From assembly GCF_946478785.1 (NCBI RefSeq), contig NZ_CAMLDD010000025.1, positions 1-64,000 on the forward strand: DNA of 64,000 nt, written 5' to 3'. Below the pieces are notes generated by a model. It saw only the letters and a program-made list of their open reading frames with translations, was not told where the DNA came from and did no database searches. Origin of the DNA: an uncultured Flavobacterium sp. GTDB taxonomy: Bacteria; Bacteroidota; Bacteroidia; Flavobacteriales; Flavobacteriaceae. Made by a program: the position numbers and the translations under genes. Below are positions 1 to 7,374 of this stretch, piece after piece (positions within the stretch are counted from its first letter, which is position 1; every line of letters begins with the position of its first letter).

Positions 1-52
1 CTCTCAAAATTTATTTTTCCCCCAAATATAAATATTTGTGTCCAGACGGTAG

Positions 53-122
53 GATGGAAACGGCATCCTTTTGTGCCGGGGTTCGGTACAAAAGATATAG
101 TGTACAGCAGGAAATAGCTCCT
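53..122 (+). repeat. Dispersed hairpin element, copy A
   Basis: First of five copies in the window of a roughly 70-80 bp intergenic element. A 10-bp stem (68-77 with 85-94, one G-U pair) closes a 7-nt ggggttc loop and is followed by the conserved tail cagcaggaaatagctcc. The other copies are near 3271, 15473, 23861 and 46901. Function is unknown; the conserved stem-loop suggests a REP-like element or a transcribed RNA structure. Confidence 0.8.
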
Positions 123-169
123 AAATACAAACCTTTGAACCTTTGTTACTCTGTAGCTTTGAACCTTTT

Positions 170-553
170 TTAAAGAACCAACTCTTCAAACAAACGCTGG
201 ATCGTTTTTTCTAAATCTTCACACATTCCGGGATGTGGTCTTGAGGTTTGAATTGCAGAACTGCGAATGGCCGTTAACCATCGAAAACGTTCCGGAATAT
301 CAAATTCTGCAATTGGACCACCGTCTTTGGCGCCTTTTGTGATTTTTTCGAGCGCGGTTAAATTGCATTTTAATTGGTCGAAGTCAAAATCGGCAGAAAG
401 TGCCTGAATTCGGGCTTCATTGAGATGGAAAAGTACTTTAATAAATTTGGCTTTTTTGCAAAACATGATGATTCCGATATTCAGGAATTCTTCGCGCTCC
501 ACTCTTGGTACCACACGAATTACCGCATACTCATATAAGTGACTATCTTGCAT
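170..553 (-). CDS. DUF3037 family protein
   Basis: This 127-residue protein resembles the DUF3037 family. The N-terminal segment YEYAVIRVVPRVEREEFLNI is typical of that family, which has no established function. No signal peptide or membrane segment is visible. Its start overlaps the end of the upstream HipA-like kinase gene by 11 nt, so the two are almost certainly translationally coupled. DUF3037 and HipA-like kinase genes are recurrently adjacent in bacteria, which suggests a two-gene module. A toxin/antitoxin or signalling role is only inference. Confidence 0.8.
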   Translation of the reverse strand: MQDSHLYEYAVIRVVPRVEREEFLNIGIIMFCKKAKFIKVLFHLNEARIQALSADFDFDQLKCNLTALEKITKGAKDGGPIAEFDIPERFRWLTAIRSSAIQTSRPHPGMCEDLEKTIQRLFEELVL

Positions 554-1325
554 TTTGAGCCTGATTTACGAAGATTTCGGAATAATTTAATCGGGTCTGC
601 AAAAACTGTAAATAGACGTTTCGCAGGGCTTCGGGAGTTTCATCCGTATCTTCCCATTGCAGCCATTCCAGCGGAATCGTATTGACAATATCCTCTAATA
701 TTTTGGGGGATAAAAGCGCTTTAAACTCGGTATCAACTTCTTTCAGCAACGAAGCCTGAGGCAGTAATACATGGTCTTTAATCAAGTCAAACGGACTTTT
801 GGCATGCTGCTCCCAGTTGTTCCAGGAGTGATGAAAATACAAACACGCGCCATGATCGATCAGCCATAATTCTTTATGCCAGATCAACATATTGGTGTTT
901 TTAAAAGTTCGGTCGACATTGGTAATATAAGCGTCAAGCCAGACAATCTGCGAGGCTAATTTGGCGTCAACAGTCGTTACCACCGGATCAAAGGTTATGG
1001 CACCCGACAAAAAATGAAGTGCCAGATTTAATCCCTGGCTTCCCTGCAGTAAATCCTGAATCTCTTCATCGGCTTCGGTTCTTCCAAAAGCTTCATCAAG
1101 ATTCGCGAAAACCAGTTCCGGAAGCTGCAGTTTTAAGGCTTTTGCAATTTGTCCGCCCACCAATTCTGCTATCAAAGCTTTTACGCCATGACCGGCACCT
1201 TTAAATTTCAGGACATATTTAAAGTCGTCATCGGCTTCCGCCAAAGCAGGCAAAGAACCTCCCTCGCGCAAAGGCGTGATGTAACGCGTAACATTTACAG
1301 TTCTCAGATCGAAATTGTTTTTCAT
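543..1325 (-). CDS. HipA-like kinase domain protein
   Basis: This 260-residue protein matches the HipA-like kinase family that pairs with DUF3037; databases sometimes mislabel it as an aminotransferase. Visible kinase-like features are the N-terminal LREGGSLPAL loop, YVLKFKGAG (beta-strand lysine, about residues 37-45), a catalytic-loop-like segment WLDAYITNVDRTFKNTNML (about 129-147) and a metal-binding-like LIDHGACLYF (about 155-164). It is much shorter than HipA (about 440 residues) and lacks the HipA N-terminal subdomain. It is the first gene of a two-gene operon with the DUF3037 gene. Substrate unknown. Confidence 0.78.
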   Translation of the reverse strand: MKNNFDLRTVNVTRYITPLREGGSLPALAEADDDFKYVLKFKGAGHGVKALIAELVGGQIAKALKLQLPELVFANLDEAFGRTEADEEIQDLLQGSQGLNLALHFLSGAITFDPVVTTVDAKLASQIVWLDAYITNVDRTFKNTNMLIWHKELWLIDHGACLYFHHSWNNWEQHAKSPFDLIKDHVLLPQASLLKEVDTEFKALLSPKILEDIVNTIPLEWLQWEDTDETPEALRNVYLQFLQTRLNYSEIFVNQAQNAR

Positions 1326-1437
1326 GTAGGTAAAATATATTTCACAAGCAGTATTTGCTCTAATACAAACTTACTAAATTTAGATGGTTAGATTTTTGGA
1401 CTTCTTAGATTTTTAGATTTCAGATGACTTTATTAAA

Positions 1438-1470
1438 ATCAAAAAGCTCCGTTTCAAGGAGCTTTTTTGT
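1438..1470 (-). terminator. Rho-independent terminator downstream of rluD
   Basis: A 10-bp stem, aaaaagctcc with ggagcttttt, around a short loop. On the minus strand it is followed by a U-rich stretch, so it fits termination of the rluD/PASTA transcript. Confidence 0.75.
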
Positions 1471-1516
1471 ATGTTCAAAAGTAATTATCTAATTGACAAA
1501 TTATCTAATTATCACA

Positions 1517-2560
1517 TTATTCCTCTTCATCCTCAATATGATGTGATTTCGAGTAATTGCGCCATTTTTCAAGGCAATCCTGAAAATCCTGAGGCAATTC
1601 GGTATCAAAACGCATCATCTCTTTTGTATTCGGATGTATAAAACCAAGTGTTTTAGCATGCAAAGCCTGACGTGGCAAAGCTTTAAAACAATTCTCTATA
1701 AATTGTTTGTATTTGGTAAACGTAGTTCCTTTTAAAATCAAATGACCTCCGTAACGTTCGTCATTAAACAACGGATGCCCGATATGTTTCAGGTGCGCGC
1801 GAATCTGGTGTGTTCTTCCGGTTTCTAATCTACATGAAATCAAAGTCACATAACCAAAACGCTCTAAAACTTTATAATGTGTAATCGCTGGTTTTCCTAT
1901 TTCTGGATCTGCAAAAACGGCCATTTGCATGCGGTCTTTTAAATGTCTGGCAAGGTTACCTTCAATAGTTCCTTCTTCTTGCGCAACATTGCCCCAAACA
2001 AGGGCGATATATTCACGTTCAGACGTTTTGGCTTCAAATTGTTTCGCCAAATGCGTCATTGCCGCTTCGGTTTTCGCAACCACCAAAAGTCCTGAGGTAT
2101 CTTTATCAATTCTGTGAACCAGTCCCGGACGTTCACTGCTGTTCATTGGCAGATTATCAAAATGAAATGCCAATGCATTCACTAAGGTTCCTGTATAATT
2201 TCCATGACCGGGATGCACTACCAATCCAGGTGGTTTATTAATTAACAAAAGTGCCTCATCCTCATAAACAATATCCAACGGAATATCCTCTGGATCTACC
2301 CTGTTTTCAAACGGCGGATGCGATAACATCACCGTAATGATATCAAACGGTTTTACTTTATAATTAGATTTTACCGCAATGTCGTTCACAAAAACACTTC
2401 CTTCGCTGGCTGCGTTCTGAATCTTATTCCGGGTTGCATTCGGAATCATATTCATCAAATATTTGTCAATTCGCAAAAGCGCCTGACCTTTAGGGACATC
2501 AAACCTGAAATGTTCGAATAATTCGTCTTCCAGATCTAAATTTTCAATATTATTGTTCAT
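1517..2560 (-). CDS. rluD: RluD-family 23S rRNA pseudouridine synthase
   Basis: Converts specific uridines of 23S rRNA to pseudouridine in the cytoplasm. An N-terminal S4 RNA-binding domain (LLRIDKYLMN onward) precedes the catalytic RluA-type domain. The active-site motif HRIDKDTSG carries the nucleophilic aspartate, and ETGRTHQIRAHL follows in the C-terminal half. The start at 2560 is chosen because the protein there begins MNNNIENLDLEDELFEHF and overlaps the upstream PASTA gene by only 11 nt; an ATG at 2578 would add six residues. The length is normal for the family. Whether the target sites equal those of E. coli RluD cannot be read from sequence. Confidence 0.93.
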   Translation of the reverse strand: MNNNIENLDLEDELFEHFRFDVPKGQALLRIDKYLMNMIPNATRNKIQNAASEGSVFVNDIAVKSNYKVKPFDIITVMLSHPPFENRVDPEDIPLDIVYEDEALLLINKPPGLVVHPGHGNYTGTLVNALAFHFDNLPMNSSERPGLVHRIDKDTSGLLVVAKTEAAMTHLAKQFEAKTSEREYIALVWGNVAQEEGTIEGNLARHLKDRMQMAVFADPEIGKPAITHYKVLERFGYVTLISCRLETGRTHQIRAHLKHIGHPLFNDERYGGHLILKGTTFTKYKQFIENCFKALPRQALHAKTLGFIHPNTKEMMRFDTELPQDFQDCLEKWRNYSKSHHIEDEEE

Positions 2561-3173
2561 CAGTTGGGGTTTCTTCAATTGGCGCAGCAGTACTGTCTAC
2601 AGCCTCACTTTCATCTACATAACTTGCTTTTCCGTCTCCTAAAACCAGGTCGATTTTAGACGCTTTAAGTACTCTGTCTCCGGCTTTCAGGTTTCTGCCT
2701 TTATAGCGAAGTTCTAGAACCATATCTTTGCCAAGGTTGGGAATATAGGTAATCGTTCCCTCTTCAAGCCCTAAAGCCTTCAAAGTCGGAACGGCTTCAC
2801 GATACGTTTTATCAATTAAATCAGGAATTTTAACAGATGAAAAACCTGACGCATTAATTTTTATATATATTTTCCTGCCTACTTTTACCTTTGTACCCGG
2901 CGACGGATCCTGTTCTACTACACTGTATTTAGGAAATTCACTTCGATAATCAACACTGTCTAAAAGCACGTAATCCAGATCCAGTTCGTCTAATTTTGCC
3001 TCTACTTGCTCTTCTGTCAGTTTAGCTAAATCCGGAACCGCAATTTCATTTCCGTGATCAGTTGTAAAAGTCAACCAATGCATAAACAAATACCCTAGAA
3101 CGACAATAATAGCCGCCGCAGCTAATAACTGTAAAAAAAACACCCGACTAGTTAAATACTTACGTAAACTCAT
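2550..3173 (-). CDS. PASTA domain membrane protein
   Basis: This 207-residue protein begins MSLRKYLTSR and has one N-terminal transmembrane helix (about residues 10-33). An outward-facing part follows with about two PASTA repeats (VPDLAKLTEEQVEAKL and IPDLIDKTYREAVPTL). PASTA domains usually bind peptidoglycan or muropeptides, and here there is no kinase domain. An upstream in-frame start at 3320 is rejected because it lies inside a dispersed repeat and upstream of a promoter-like element (3194-3201). The gene is coupled to rluD and divergent from ddl, a cell-wall context. The C-terminal tail is rich in Glu, Asp and Thr. Confidence 0.85.
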   Translation of the reverse strand: MSLRKYLTSRVFFLQLLAAAAIIVVLGYLFMHWLTFTTDHGNEIAVPDLAKLTEEQVEAKLDELDLDYVLLDSVDYRSEFPKYSVVEQDPSPGTKVKVGRKIYIKINASGFSSVKIPDLIDKTYREAVPTLKALGLEEGTITYIPNLGKDMVLELRYKGRNLKAGDRVLKASKIDLVLGDGKASYVDESEAVDSTAAPIEETPTDEQ

Positions 3174-3193
3174 AAATTTATTTTTAGTTGACG

Positions 3194-3201
3194 CAAAGAT
3201 A
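3194..3201 (-). promoter_or_regulatory. Promoter -7 element for PASTA-rluD
   Basis: On the minus strand this reads TATCTTTG, a full match to the Bacteroidota -7 consensus TAnnTTTG. Transcription would begin about 14 nt before the PASTA ATG at 3173. The nearest -33-like TTG is only about 14 nt upstream, closer than usual. Confidence 0.5.
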
Positions 3202-3270
3202 AAGCTATTTCGTTTCAAAAAAAATGATAATTTTGTTTTAAGCAAGAAACTAATAATACACGTTATTATA

Positions 3271-3350
3271 AGGAGCTGTTTCCTGCTGTGCGCTGTATCT
3301 TTTGCGCCGAACCCCGGCACAAAAGGATGTCGCTGCCATCAGGGCTAGGG
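3271..3350 (-). repeat. Dispersed hairpin element, copy B
   Basis: Minus-oriented copy of the five-copy hairpin element. The stem is 3299-3308 with 3316-3325 and the loop, read on the minus strand, is ggggttc. The one non-Watson-Crick pair is C/A on the plus strand but G-U on the minus strand, matching the orientation of the other copies. The reading frame that runs into the PASTA gene here is not coding. Confidence 0.8.
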
Positions 3351-3475
3351 CTTTAGGTTTCATATGAACATTTCTTTTTTTATAAGAAATGACAAACTGA
3401 ATGGAAATTAGCGAAAATTCGAGAAATTCGTGGCAAAAAACCGATTAAACAACAAATCACAATAAACACCAAAAA

Positions 3476-4447
3476 ATGAAAAACATAGCCATCATCATGG
3501 GCGGATATTCAAGCGAATATAAAATCTCACTAATCAGCGGAAACGTAGTATACCAATATCTTGACAAAACAAAATACAACGGATTCCGTATTCATATTTT
3601 CAAGGAAAAATGGGTTTATGTAGATGAAAACGATGCTGAATTCCCAATTGATAGAAACGATTTTTCGGTAACCGTAAACGGTGAAAAAATCAAATTTGAC
3701 TGTGTTTTCAATGCCATTCACGGTTCTCCTGGCGAAGACGGATTGATGCAGGCGTATTTTGAGTTATTGCAGATTCCGCAAACATCCTGCGATTATTATC
3801 AGGCAGCCGTAACCTTCAACAAACGTGATTTACTATCGGTCTTAAAACCATACGGAATCAAAACAGCCATTTCTTATTACCTGAATAAAGGAGATAAAAT
3901 CAATACAGAGGAAATCGTAAACAAAGTAGGTTTGCCATGTTTCGTAAAACCAAACAAAGCCGGTTCAAGTTTCGGAATCTCGAAAGTAAAAACTGCTGCC
4001 GAATTGCCAATCGCTATTGAAGTAGCCTATAAGGAAGATAACGAGATCATCATCGAAAGTTTCCTTGACGGAACCGAAGTTTCTGTTGGCGTTATCAATT
4101 ACAAAGGAAAAATTACTGTTTTACCCATCACAGAAATTGTTTCGGATAATGATTTCTTCGATTACGAAGCCAAATACGAAGGGAAATCACAGGAAATCAC
4201 ACCAGCGAGAATATCTAATGAACTGACCCAAAAAATAGGCGAAACAGCCAAACGCGCTTACGAAGTTTTAAAAATGAAAGGCTTTTCAAGAAGCGAATTC
4301 ATCATCGTAAACAACGAACCGCACATGCTCGAAATGAACACAATACCGGGATTAACAACCGAAAGTCTGATTCCACAACAAGCCAAAGCAGCAGGAATTT
4401 CGCTGGAAGATTTGTTTACTAATGCTATTGAGCTGGCGCTTTCTTAA
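3476..4447 (+). CDS. ddl: D-alanine--D-alanine ligase
   Basis: ATP-dependent ligase that joins two D-alanines for peptidoglycan precursor synthesis in the cytoplasm. The 323-residue ATP-grasp protein shows IAIIMGGYSSEYKISLISG at the N-terminus, HGSPGEDGLMQAYFELL (about residues 82-98), the ATP-binding segment FVKPNKAGSSFGISKV and the C-terminal ligand-binding motif MLEMNTIPGLTTESLIP. Length is normal. It lies divergent from a PASTA gene and just upstream of the DUF421 and coaD genes. A hairpin with a T-rich tail follows the stop codon. Confidence 0.96.
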   Translation: MKNIAIIMGGYSSEYKISLISGNVVYQYLDKTKYNGFRIHIFKEKWVYVDENDAEFPIDRNDFSVTVNGEKIKFDCVFNAIHGSPGEDGLMQAYFELLQIPQTSCDYYQAAVTFNKRDLLSVLKPYGIKTAISYYLNKGDKINTEEIVNKVGLPCFVKPNKAGSSFGISKVKTAAELPIAIEVAYKEDNEIIIESFLDGTEVSVGVINYKGKITVLPITEIVSDNDFFDYEAKYEGKSQEITPARISNELTQKIGETAKRAYEVLKMKGFSRSEFIIVNNEPHMLEMNTIPGLTTESLIPQQAKAAGISLEDLFTNAIELALS

Positions 4448-4458
4448 AGATACTAAGG

Positions 4459-4500
4459 CTCTGAGATTCTAAGTTACTAAGATCTCAGAGTTATTTTTTA
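4459..4500 (+). terminator. Terminator-like hairpin after ddl
   Basis: ctctgaga (4459-4466) pairs with tctcagag (4483-4490) and is followed by a T-rich tract, directly after the ddl stop. Confidence 0.6.
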
Positions 4501-4516
4501 GTTATAATTTATAATC

Positions 4517-4606
4517 TTGTCATTTCGACGGAGGAGAAATCACATAAAATGATGACATACAGTTCGTCGCTCTCTGGATGTGATTTCTCCTCCGTCGAAA
4601 TGACAA
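4517..4606. repeat. Perfect 28-bp inverted repeat
   Basis: The 28-nt arms 4517-4544 and 4579-4606 are perfect reverse complements separated by 34 nt. The arm begins ttgtcatttcgacggaggag. No open reading frame lies inside. It sits between ddl and the DUF421 gene and looks like a small non-coding mobile or REP-like element rather than a terminator. Confidence 0.85.
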
Positions 4607-4649
4607 AAAACTCAGTAACTTAGCAACTCAGAACCTCAGCACCTTAAAA

Positions 4650-5342
4650 ATGAAAGAAATCTTCGAATGGAATAGATTATTATTTAACGAATTGCCGGTA
4701 GTATTTCTTCTGGAAGTCATATTTCGTTCCACAATAATGTTCATTATTTTACTGCTAACTCTAAAACTTGCCGGAAAGCGTGGCGTAAAGCAATTATCTA
4801 TTTTTGAGACCGTCATTATCATTGCTTTGGGATCTGCTGCGGGAGATCCAATGTTTTATGAAGATGTTGGGATTGTTCCTGCTGCAATAGTTTTTTTAGT
4901 GATAATTGTTTTATATCGCGCTGTAACCTGGCTTACCGGAAAAAGCAAAAAATTTGAGGAATTTATTGAAGGAAAAACAGAATGTCTTATTAAAGACGGT
5001 AAATTTTCTTTATCCTCTTTTAAAAAGGAAACACTGGCACAAGATGAATTTTTCTCTGAGCTTCGTGTAAATTCTGTTGAACATTTAGGACAGGTAAAAC
5101 ATGCATTTATAGAACCAAGCGGTGAAGTAAGTATATTTTATTATGAAGATGCAAAAGTTGGATATGGATTGCCGATTTTACCAGCTTCATTTAATAAAAA
5201 AAATAATATTATCCCAGCTGACGGTATTTACTCCTGCACTTTTTGCGGCCATACCGAAGAGCAAAAAGCAGGAACTGCAAAATGCAAGGTCTGCCAAAAA
5301 GAAGAATGGGTTGAAGCAATTAATACCAAAAGAATTAGCTGA
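4650..5342 (+). CDS. DUF421 (YetF-type) membrane protein
   Basis: This 230-residue membrane protein of the DUF421/YetF family has three hydrophobic segments in the first 90 residues and the family signature LKLAGKRGVKQLSIFETVIIIALGSA split around residues 37-62. A soluble domain follows, beginning FEEFIEGKTECLIKDGKFS. Unusually, the C-terminus carries a CxxC...CxxC zinc-ribbon-like module (CTFCGH and CKVCQ, about residues 197-220). The family's function is not established. It lies between ddl and coaD, interrupting a conserved cell-wall/CoA neighbourhood. The start is 4 nt after a recurring short repeat. Confidence 0.82.
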   Translation: MKEIFEWNRLLFNELPVVFLLEVIFRSTIMFIILLLTLKLAGKRGVKQLSIFETVIIIALGSAAGDPMFYEDVGIVPAAIVFLVIIVLYRAVTWLTGKSKKFEEFIEGKTECLIKDGKFSLSSFKKETLAQDEFFSELRVNSVEHLGQVKHAFIEPSGEVSIFYYEDAKVGYGLPILPASFNKKNNIIPADGIYSCTFCGHTEEQKAGTAKCKVCQKEEWVEAINTKRIS

Positions 5343-5428
5343 AAATAAATCTAAAATAACGTTTCAATAGATTTTAACTTCAAGAAAACTTTGAAACTTA
5401 ATAACTCAGAACCTTAGAACTCTAAAAA

Positions 5429-5887
5429 ATGCGAAAAGCAATATTTCCCGGATCATTTGATCCCATCACACTTGGTCATGAAGATATTATCAAAAGAGGA
5501 ATTCCCCTTTTTGATGAAATCGTAATTGCCATTGGCGTAAATGCCGAAAAAAAATACATGTTTTCACTCGAAGAAAGAAAGCGTTTTATCGAAGAAACTT
5601 TCAAAGATGAGCCTAAGATTTCTGTTATTACCTACGAAGGTCTGACAATTGATTTGTGTCATAAACTCAAAGCGAATTTCATTTTAAGAGGTTTGCGTAA
5701 CCCGGCCGATTTCGAATTCGAAAAAGCCATCGCCCACACCAACAGACGTTTGTCTAAAATTGAAACCATCTTTTTACTGACTGCTGCACAAACTTCCTTT
5801 ATCAGTTCAAGTATTGTTCGTGATGTATTGAGAAATGGGGGGAAATATGAAATGCTGGTTCCGGATGCTGTACGAGTGAAGAAATAA
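5429..5887 (+). CDS. coaD: Phosphopantetheine adenylyltransferase
   Basis: Catalyses transfer of AMP from ATP to 4'-phosphopantetheine to give dephospho-CoA, the penultimate step of coenzyme A synthesis. The 152-residue protein has the nucleotidyltransferase signature FPGSFDPITLGHEDII (residues 5-20, with the T/HxGH-type motif), the RGLRNPADFEFE segment (about 88-99) and the C-terminal SSSIVRD motif (about 130-136). Length is normal for bacterial CoaD. It follows the DUF421 gene by 86 nt, and its start is 5 nt downstream of the recurring ctcagaacctta-type repeat. Confidence 0.96.
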   Translation: MRKAIFPGSFDPITLGHEDIIKRGIPLFDEIVIAIGVNAEKKYMFSLEERKRFIEETFKDEPKISVITYEGLTIDLCHKLKANFILRGLRNPADFEFEKAIAHTNRRLSKIETIFLLTAAQTSFISSSIVRDVLRNGGKYEMLVPDAVRVKK

Positions 5888-5907
5888 AACATTTAATCTC
5901 AATTAGG

Positions 5908-5915
5908 TATATTTG
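5908..5915 (+). promoter_or_regulatory. Promoter -7 element at the toxin-like gene start
   Basis: TATATTTG is a perfect TAnnTTTG element only 5 nt before the ATG at 5921. The transcript would begin at or very near the start codon, possibly leaderless. No TTG lies at the usual -33 distance. Confidence 0.4.
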
Positions 5916-5920
5916 TAGTA

Positions 5921-6505
5921 ATGAAAAAAAATCTTTACATAATTGCAGGTTGTAATGGAGCTGGAAAAACTACCGCTTCTTTTACAATATTGCCAGAAAT
6001 CTTAAATTGTAAGGAATTTGTAAATGCCGATGAAATTGCAAAGGGACTTTCTCCTTTTCAACCAGAAAAAGTTTCGTTTGAAGCGGGAAGAATAATGCTA
6101 AATAGAATAAATGATCTTTTGTATGTTAATGAAACCTTTGCCTTTGAAACTACTTTAGCTACTAAAAGCTACAAATCAAAAATAATCGATGCTCAAAGAA
6201 ATAATTATACAATTACACTTCTTTTCTTTTGGTTAGAAAATATAGATTTAGCCATAGAAAGAGTTAAAACAAGAGTATTAGAAGGTGGGCACAATATTGA
6301 AACTGATGTTATTTATCGTAGATATAAAAATGGAATAAAAAATTTATTCGAAATATATTTTTCCCTTGTTGACGAAGCTATGATATTTGATAACTCTTAT
6401 GGAAAACCTGAATTAATTGCAGAAAAAACTTTAGAATCAGAAATTACCGTTTTAAACGAAATGAAATTCAATAATTTAAAAAATTATTACAATGAAAACT
6501 CATAA
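5921..6505 (+). CDS. Zeta-toxin-like P-loop kinase
   Basis: This 194-residue P-loop protein resembles chromosomal zeta-toxin-like kinases. The Walker A motif GCNGAGKTT is at residues 10-18. The segment FVNADEIAKGLSP (about 36-48) is typical of these kinases, and RVLEGGHNIETDVIYRRY (about 112-129) matches the downstream family motif. Classical zeta toxins phosphorylate UDP-N-acetylglucosamine; whether this one does is unknown. Its stop codon overlaps the start of a 48-residue gene by 14 nt, as in toxin-antitoxin pairs but with the toxin first. Composition is more AT-rich than the neighbouring coaD. Confidence 0.82.
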   Translation: MKKNLYIIAGCNGAGKTTASFTILPEILNCKEFVNADEIAKGLSPFQPEKVSFEAGRIMLNRINDLLYVNETFAFETTLATKSYKSKIIDAQRNNYTITLLFFWLENIDLAIERVKTRVLEGGHNIETDVIYRRYKNGIKNLFEIYFSLVDEAMIFDNSYGKPELIAEKTLESEITVLNEMKFNNLKNYYNENS

Positions 6506-6638
6506 AAGAACTGAAAACCAGACAAAAATTCTTGAGGGAATGGATAAGGTTTATGAAAAACTAATAGAGTTCAAAAAGAAAATGAATAGTGAATTAGTTG
6601 TTCTAAAAGACGGTAAAATAGTACGTATCAAACCTTGA
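6492..6638 (+). CDS. 48-residue protein, possible antitoxin partner
   Basis: This is a small gene beginning MKTHKRTENQTKILEGMDKV and ending VVLKDGKIVRIKP, 48 residues in all. It is highly charged, with a helical first half, then a short beta-like VVLKDGKIVRI tail. It starts 14 nt before the end of the zeta-toxin-like gene, so translation is probably coupled. I do not recognise a family. Position and size suggest an antitoxin or modulator of the kinase, but it lacks the length of the classical epsilon antitoxin. Confidence 0.62.
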   Translation: MKTHKRTENQTKILEGMDKVYEKLIEFKKKMNSELVVLKDGKIVRIKP

Positions 6639-6661
6639 ATTTTAAGCAAAACATAAATTTG
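6635..6661 (+). promoter_or_regulatory. Promoter for the PhnA-like gene
   Basis: TTG (6635-6637), 16-nt spacer, then TAAATTTG (6654-6661), close to the Bacteroidota consensus. The TTG overlaps the stop codon of the preceding 48-residue gene. Confidence 0.5.
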
Positions 6662-6712
6662 TAACCCATACAAATTAAAACTAATTTCGCCCTCTCAAAT
6701 AAACAACAAACA

Positions 6713-7291
6713 ATGAGCATCGAAAGAGAATTAAACAAACGCAGCGGAGCTAAATGTGAACTTTGCGGCGCAACTGAAAACCTAAAAGTATATCAGGTCC
6801 TTCCTACTCAAAAAGGAGGAATTGACGAAGCAATAATGGCATGTAACACCTGCATTGACCAAATAGAAAATCCGGATAAGACAGATTTAAATCACTGGAG
6901 ATGCCTAAACGATAGTATGTGGAATGAAAATGTTGCCGTACAAGTTGTTGCCTGGAGAATGTTAAGCCGTATGCGTTCAGCTGGCTGGCCACAGGAATTA
7001 TTGGACATGATGTATTTAGACGAAGATACTTTGGCTTGGGCGCAAGCAACCGGAGAAGGTGAAGAAGACGAAAACAAAATTATTCACCGTGACAGCAATG
7101 GTGTAATTTTAGAACACGGAGATTCTGTTGTTTTAATCAAAGATTTAAAAGTAAAAGGATCTAGCATGGTTGCCAAGCAGGGAACTGCAGTTCGCAACAT
7201 CCGTTTAGACCATGAAAATGCCGAATATATTGAAGGAAAAGTGGATGGTCAGCAAATTGTAATTATTACACAATACGTTAAAAAGATATAA
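6713..7291 (+). CDS. PhnA domain protein
   Basis: This 192-residue cytoplasmic protein has an N-terminal zinc-ribbon-like part (CELCG at residues 15-19 and CNTC at about 44-47). The C-terminal PhnA domain contains DSNGVILEHGDSVVLIKDLK and ends IIVITQYVKKI-like. The family was once linked to phosphonate use, but that role is not supported for most members and its function is unknown. It has its own promoter-like element upstream and a strong terminator downstream, so it appears monocistronic. Confidence 0.85.
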   Translation: MSIERELNKRSGAKCELCGATENLKVYQVLPTQKGGIDEAIMACNTCIDQIENPDKTDLNHWRCLNDSMWNENVAVQVVAWRMLSRMRSAGWPQELLDMMYLDEDTLAWAQATGEGEEDENKIIHRDSNGVILEHGDSVVLIKDLKVKGSSMVAKQGTAVRNIRLDHENAEYIEGKVDGQQIVIITQYVKKI

Positions 7292-7295
7292 TTGA

Positions 7296-7337
7296 AAAAG
7301 TCACAGTTTTGTTAATTCGACAAAACTGTGACTTTTA
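7296..7337 (+). terminator. Terminator after the PhnA-like gene
   Basis: aaagtcacagttttg (7297-7311) pairs with its complement at 7321-7336. It lies between two convergent genes and may work in both directions. Confidence 0.85.
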
Positions 7338-7374
7338 AATTGTAAAAAATCTATTAAGTAACGTTATTATAATT

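Noticed and set aside
53..122. Possible tRNA because of the ggttcg-like loop
   Set aside because: There is no cloverleaf, anticodon arm or acceptor stem; the motif is the loop of the dispersed hairpin.
3174..3320. N-terminal extension of the PASTA protein frame
   Set aside because: The added residues would be encoded inside a dispersed repeat and lie upstream of a promoter -7 element; the true start MSLRKYLTSR at 3173 gives a clean membrane anchor.
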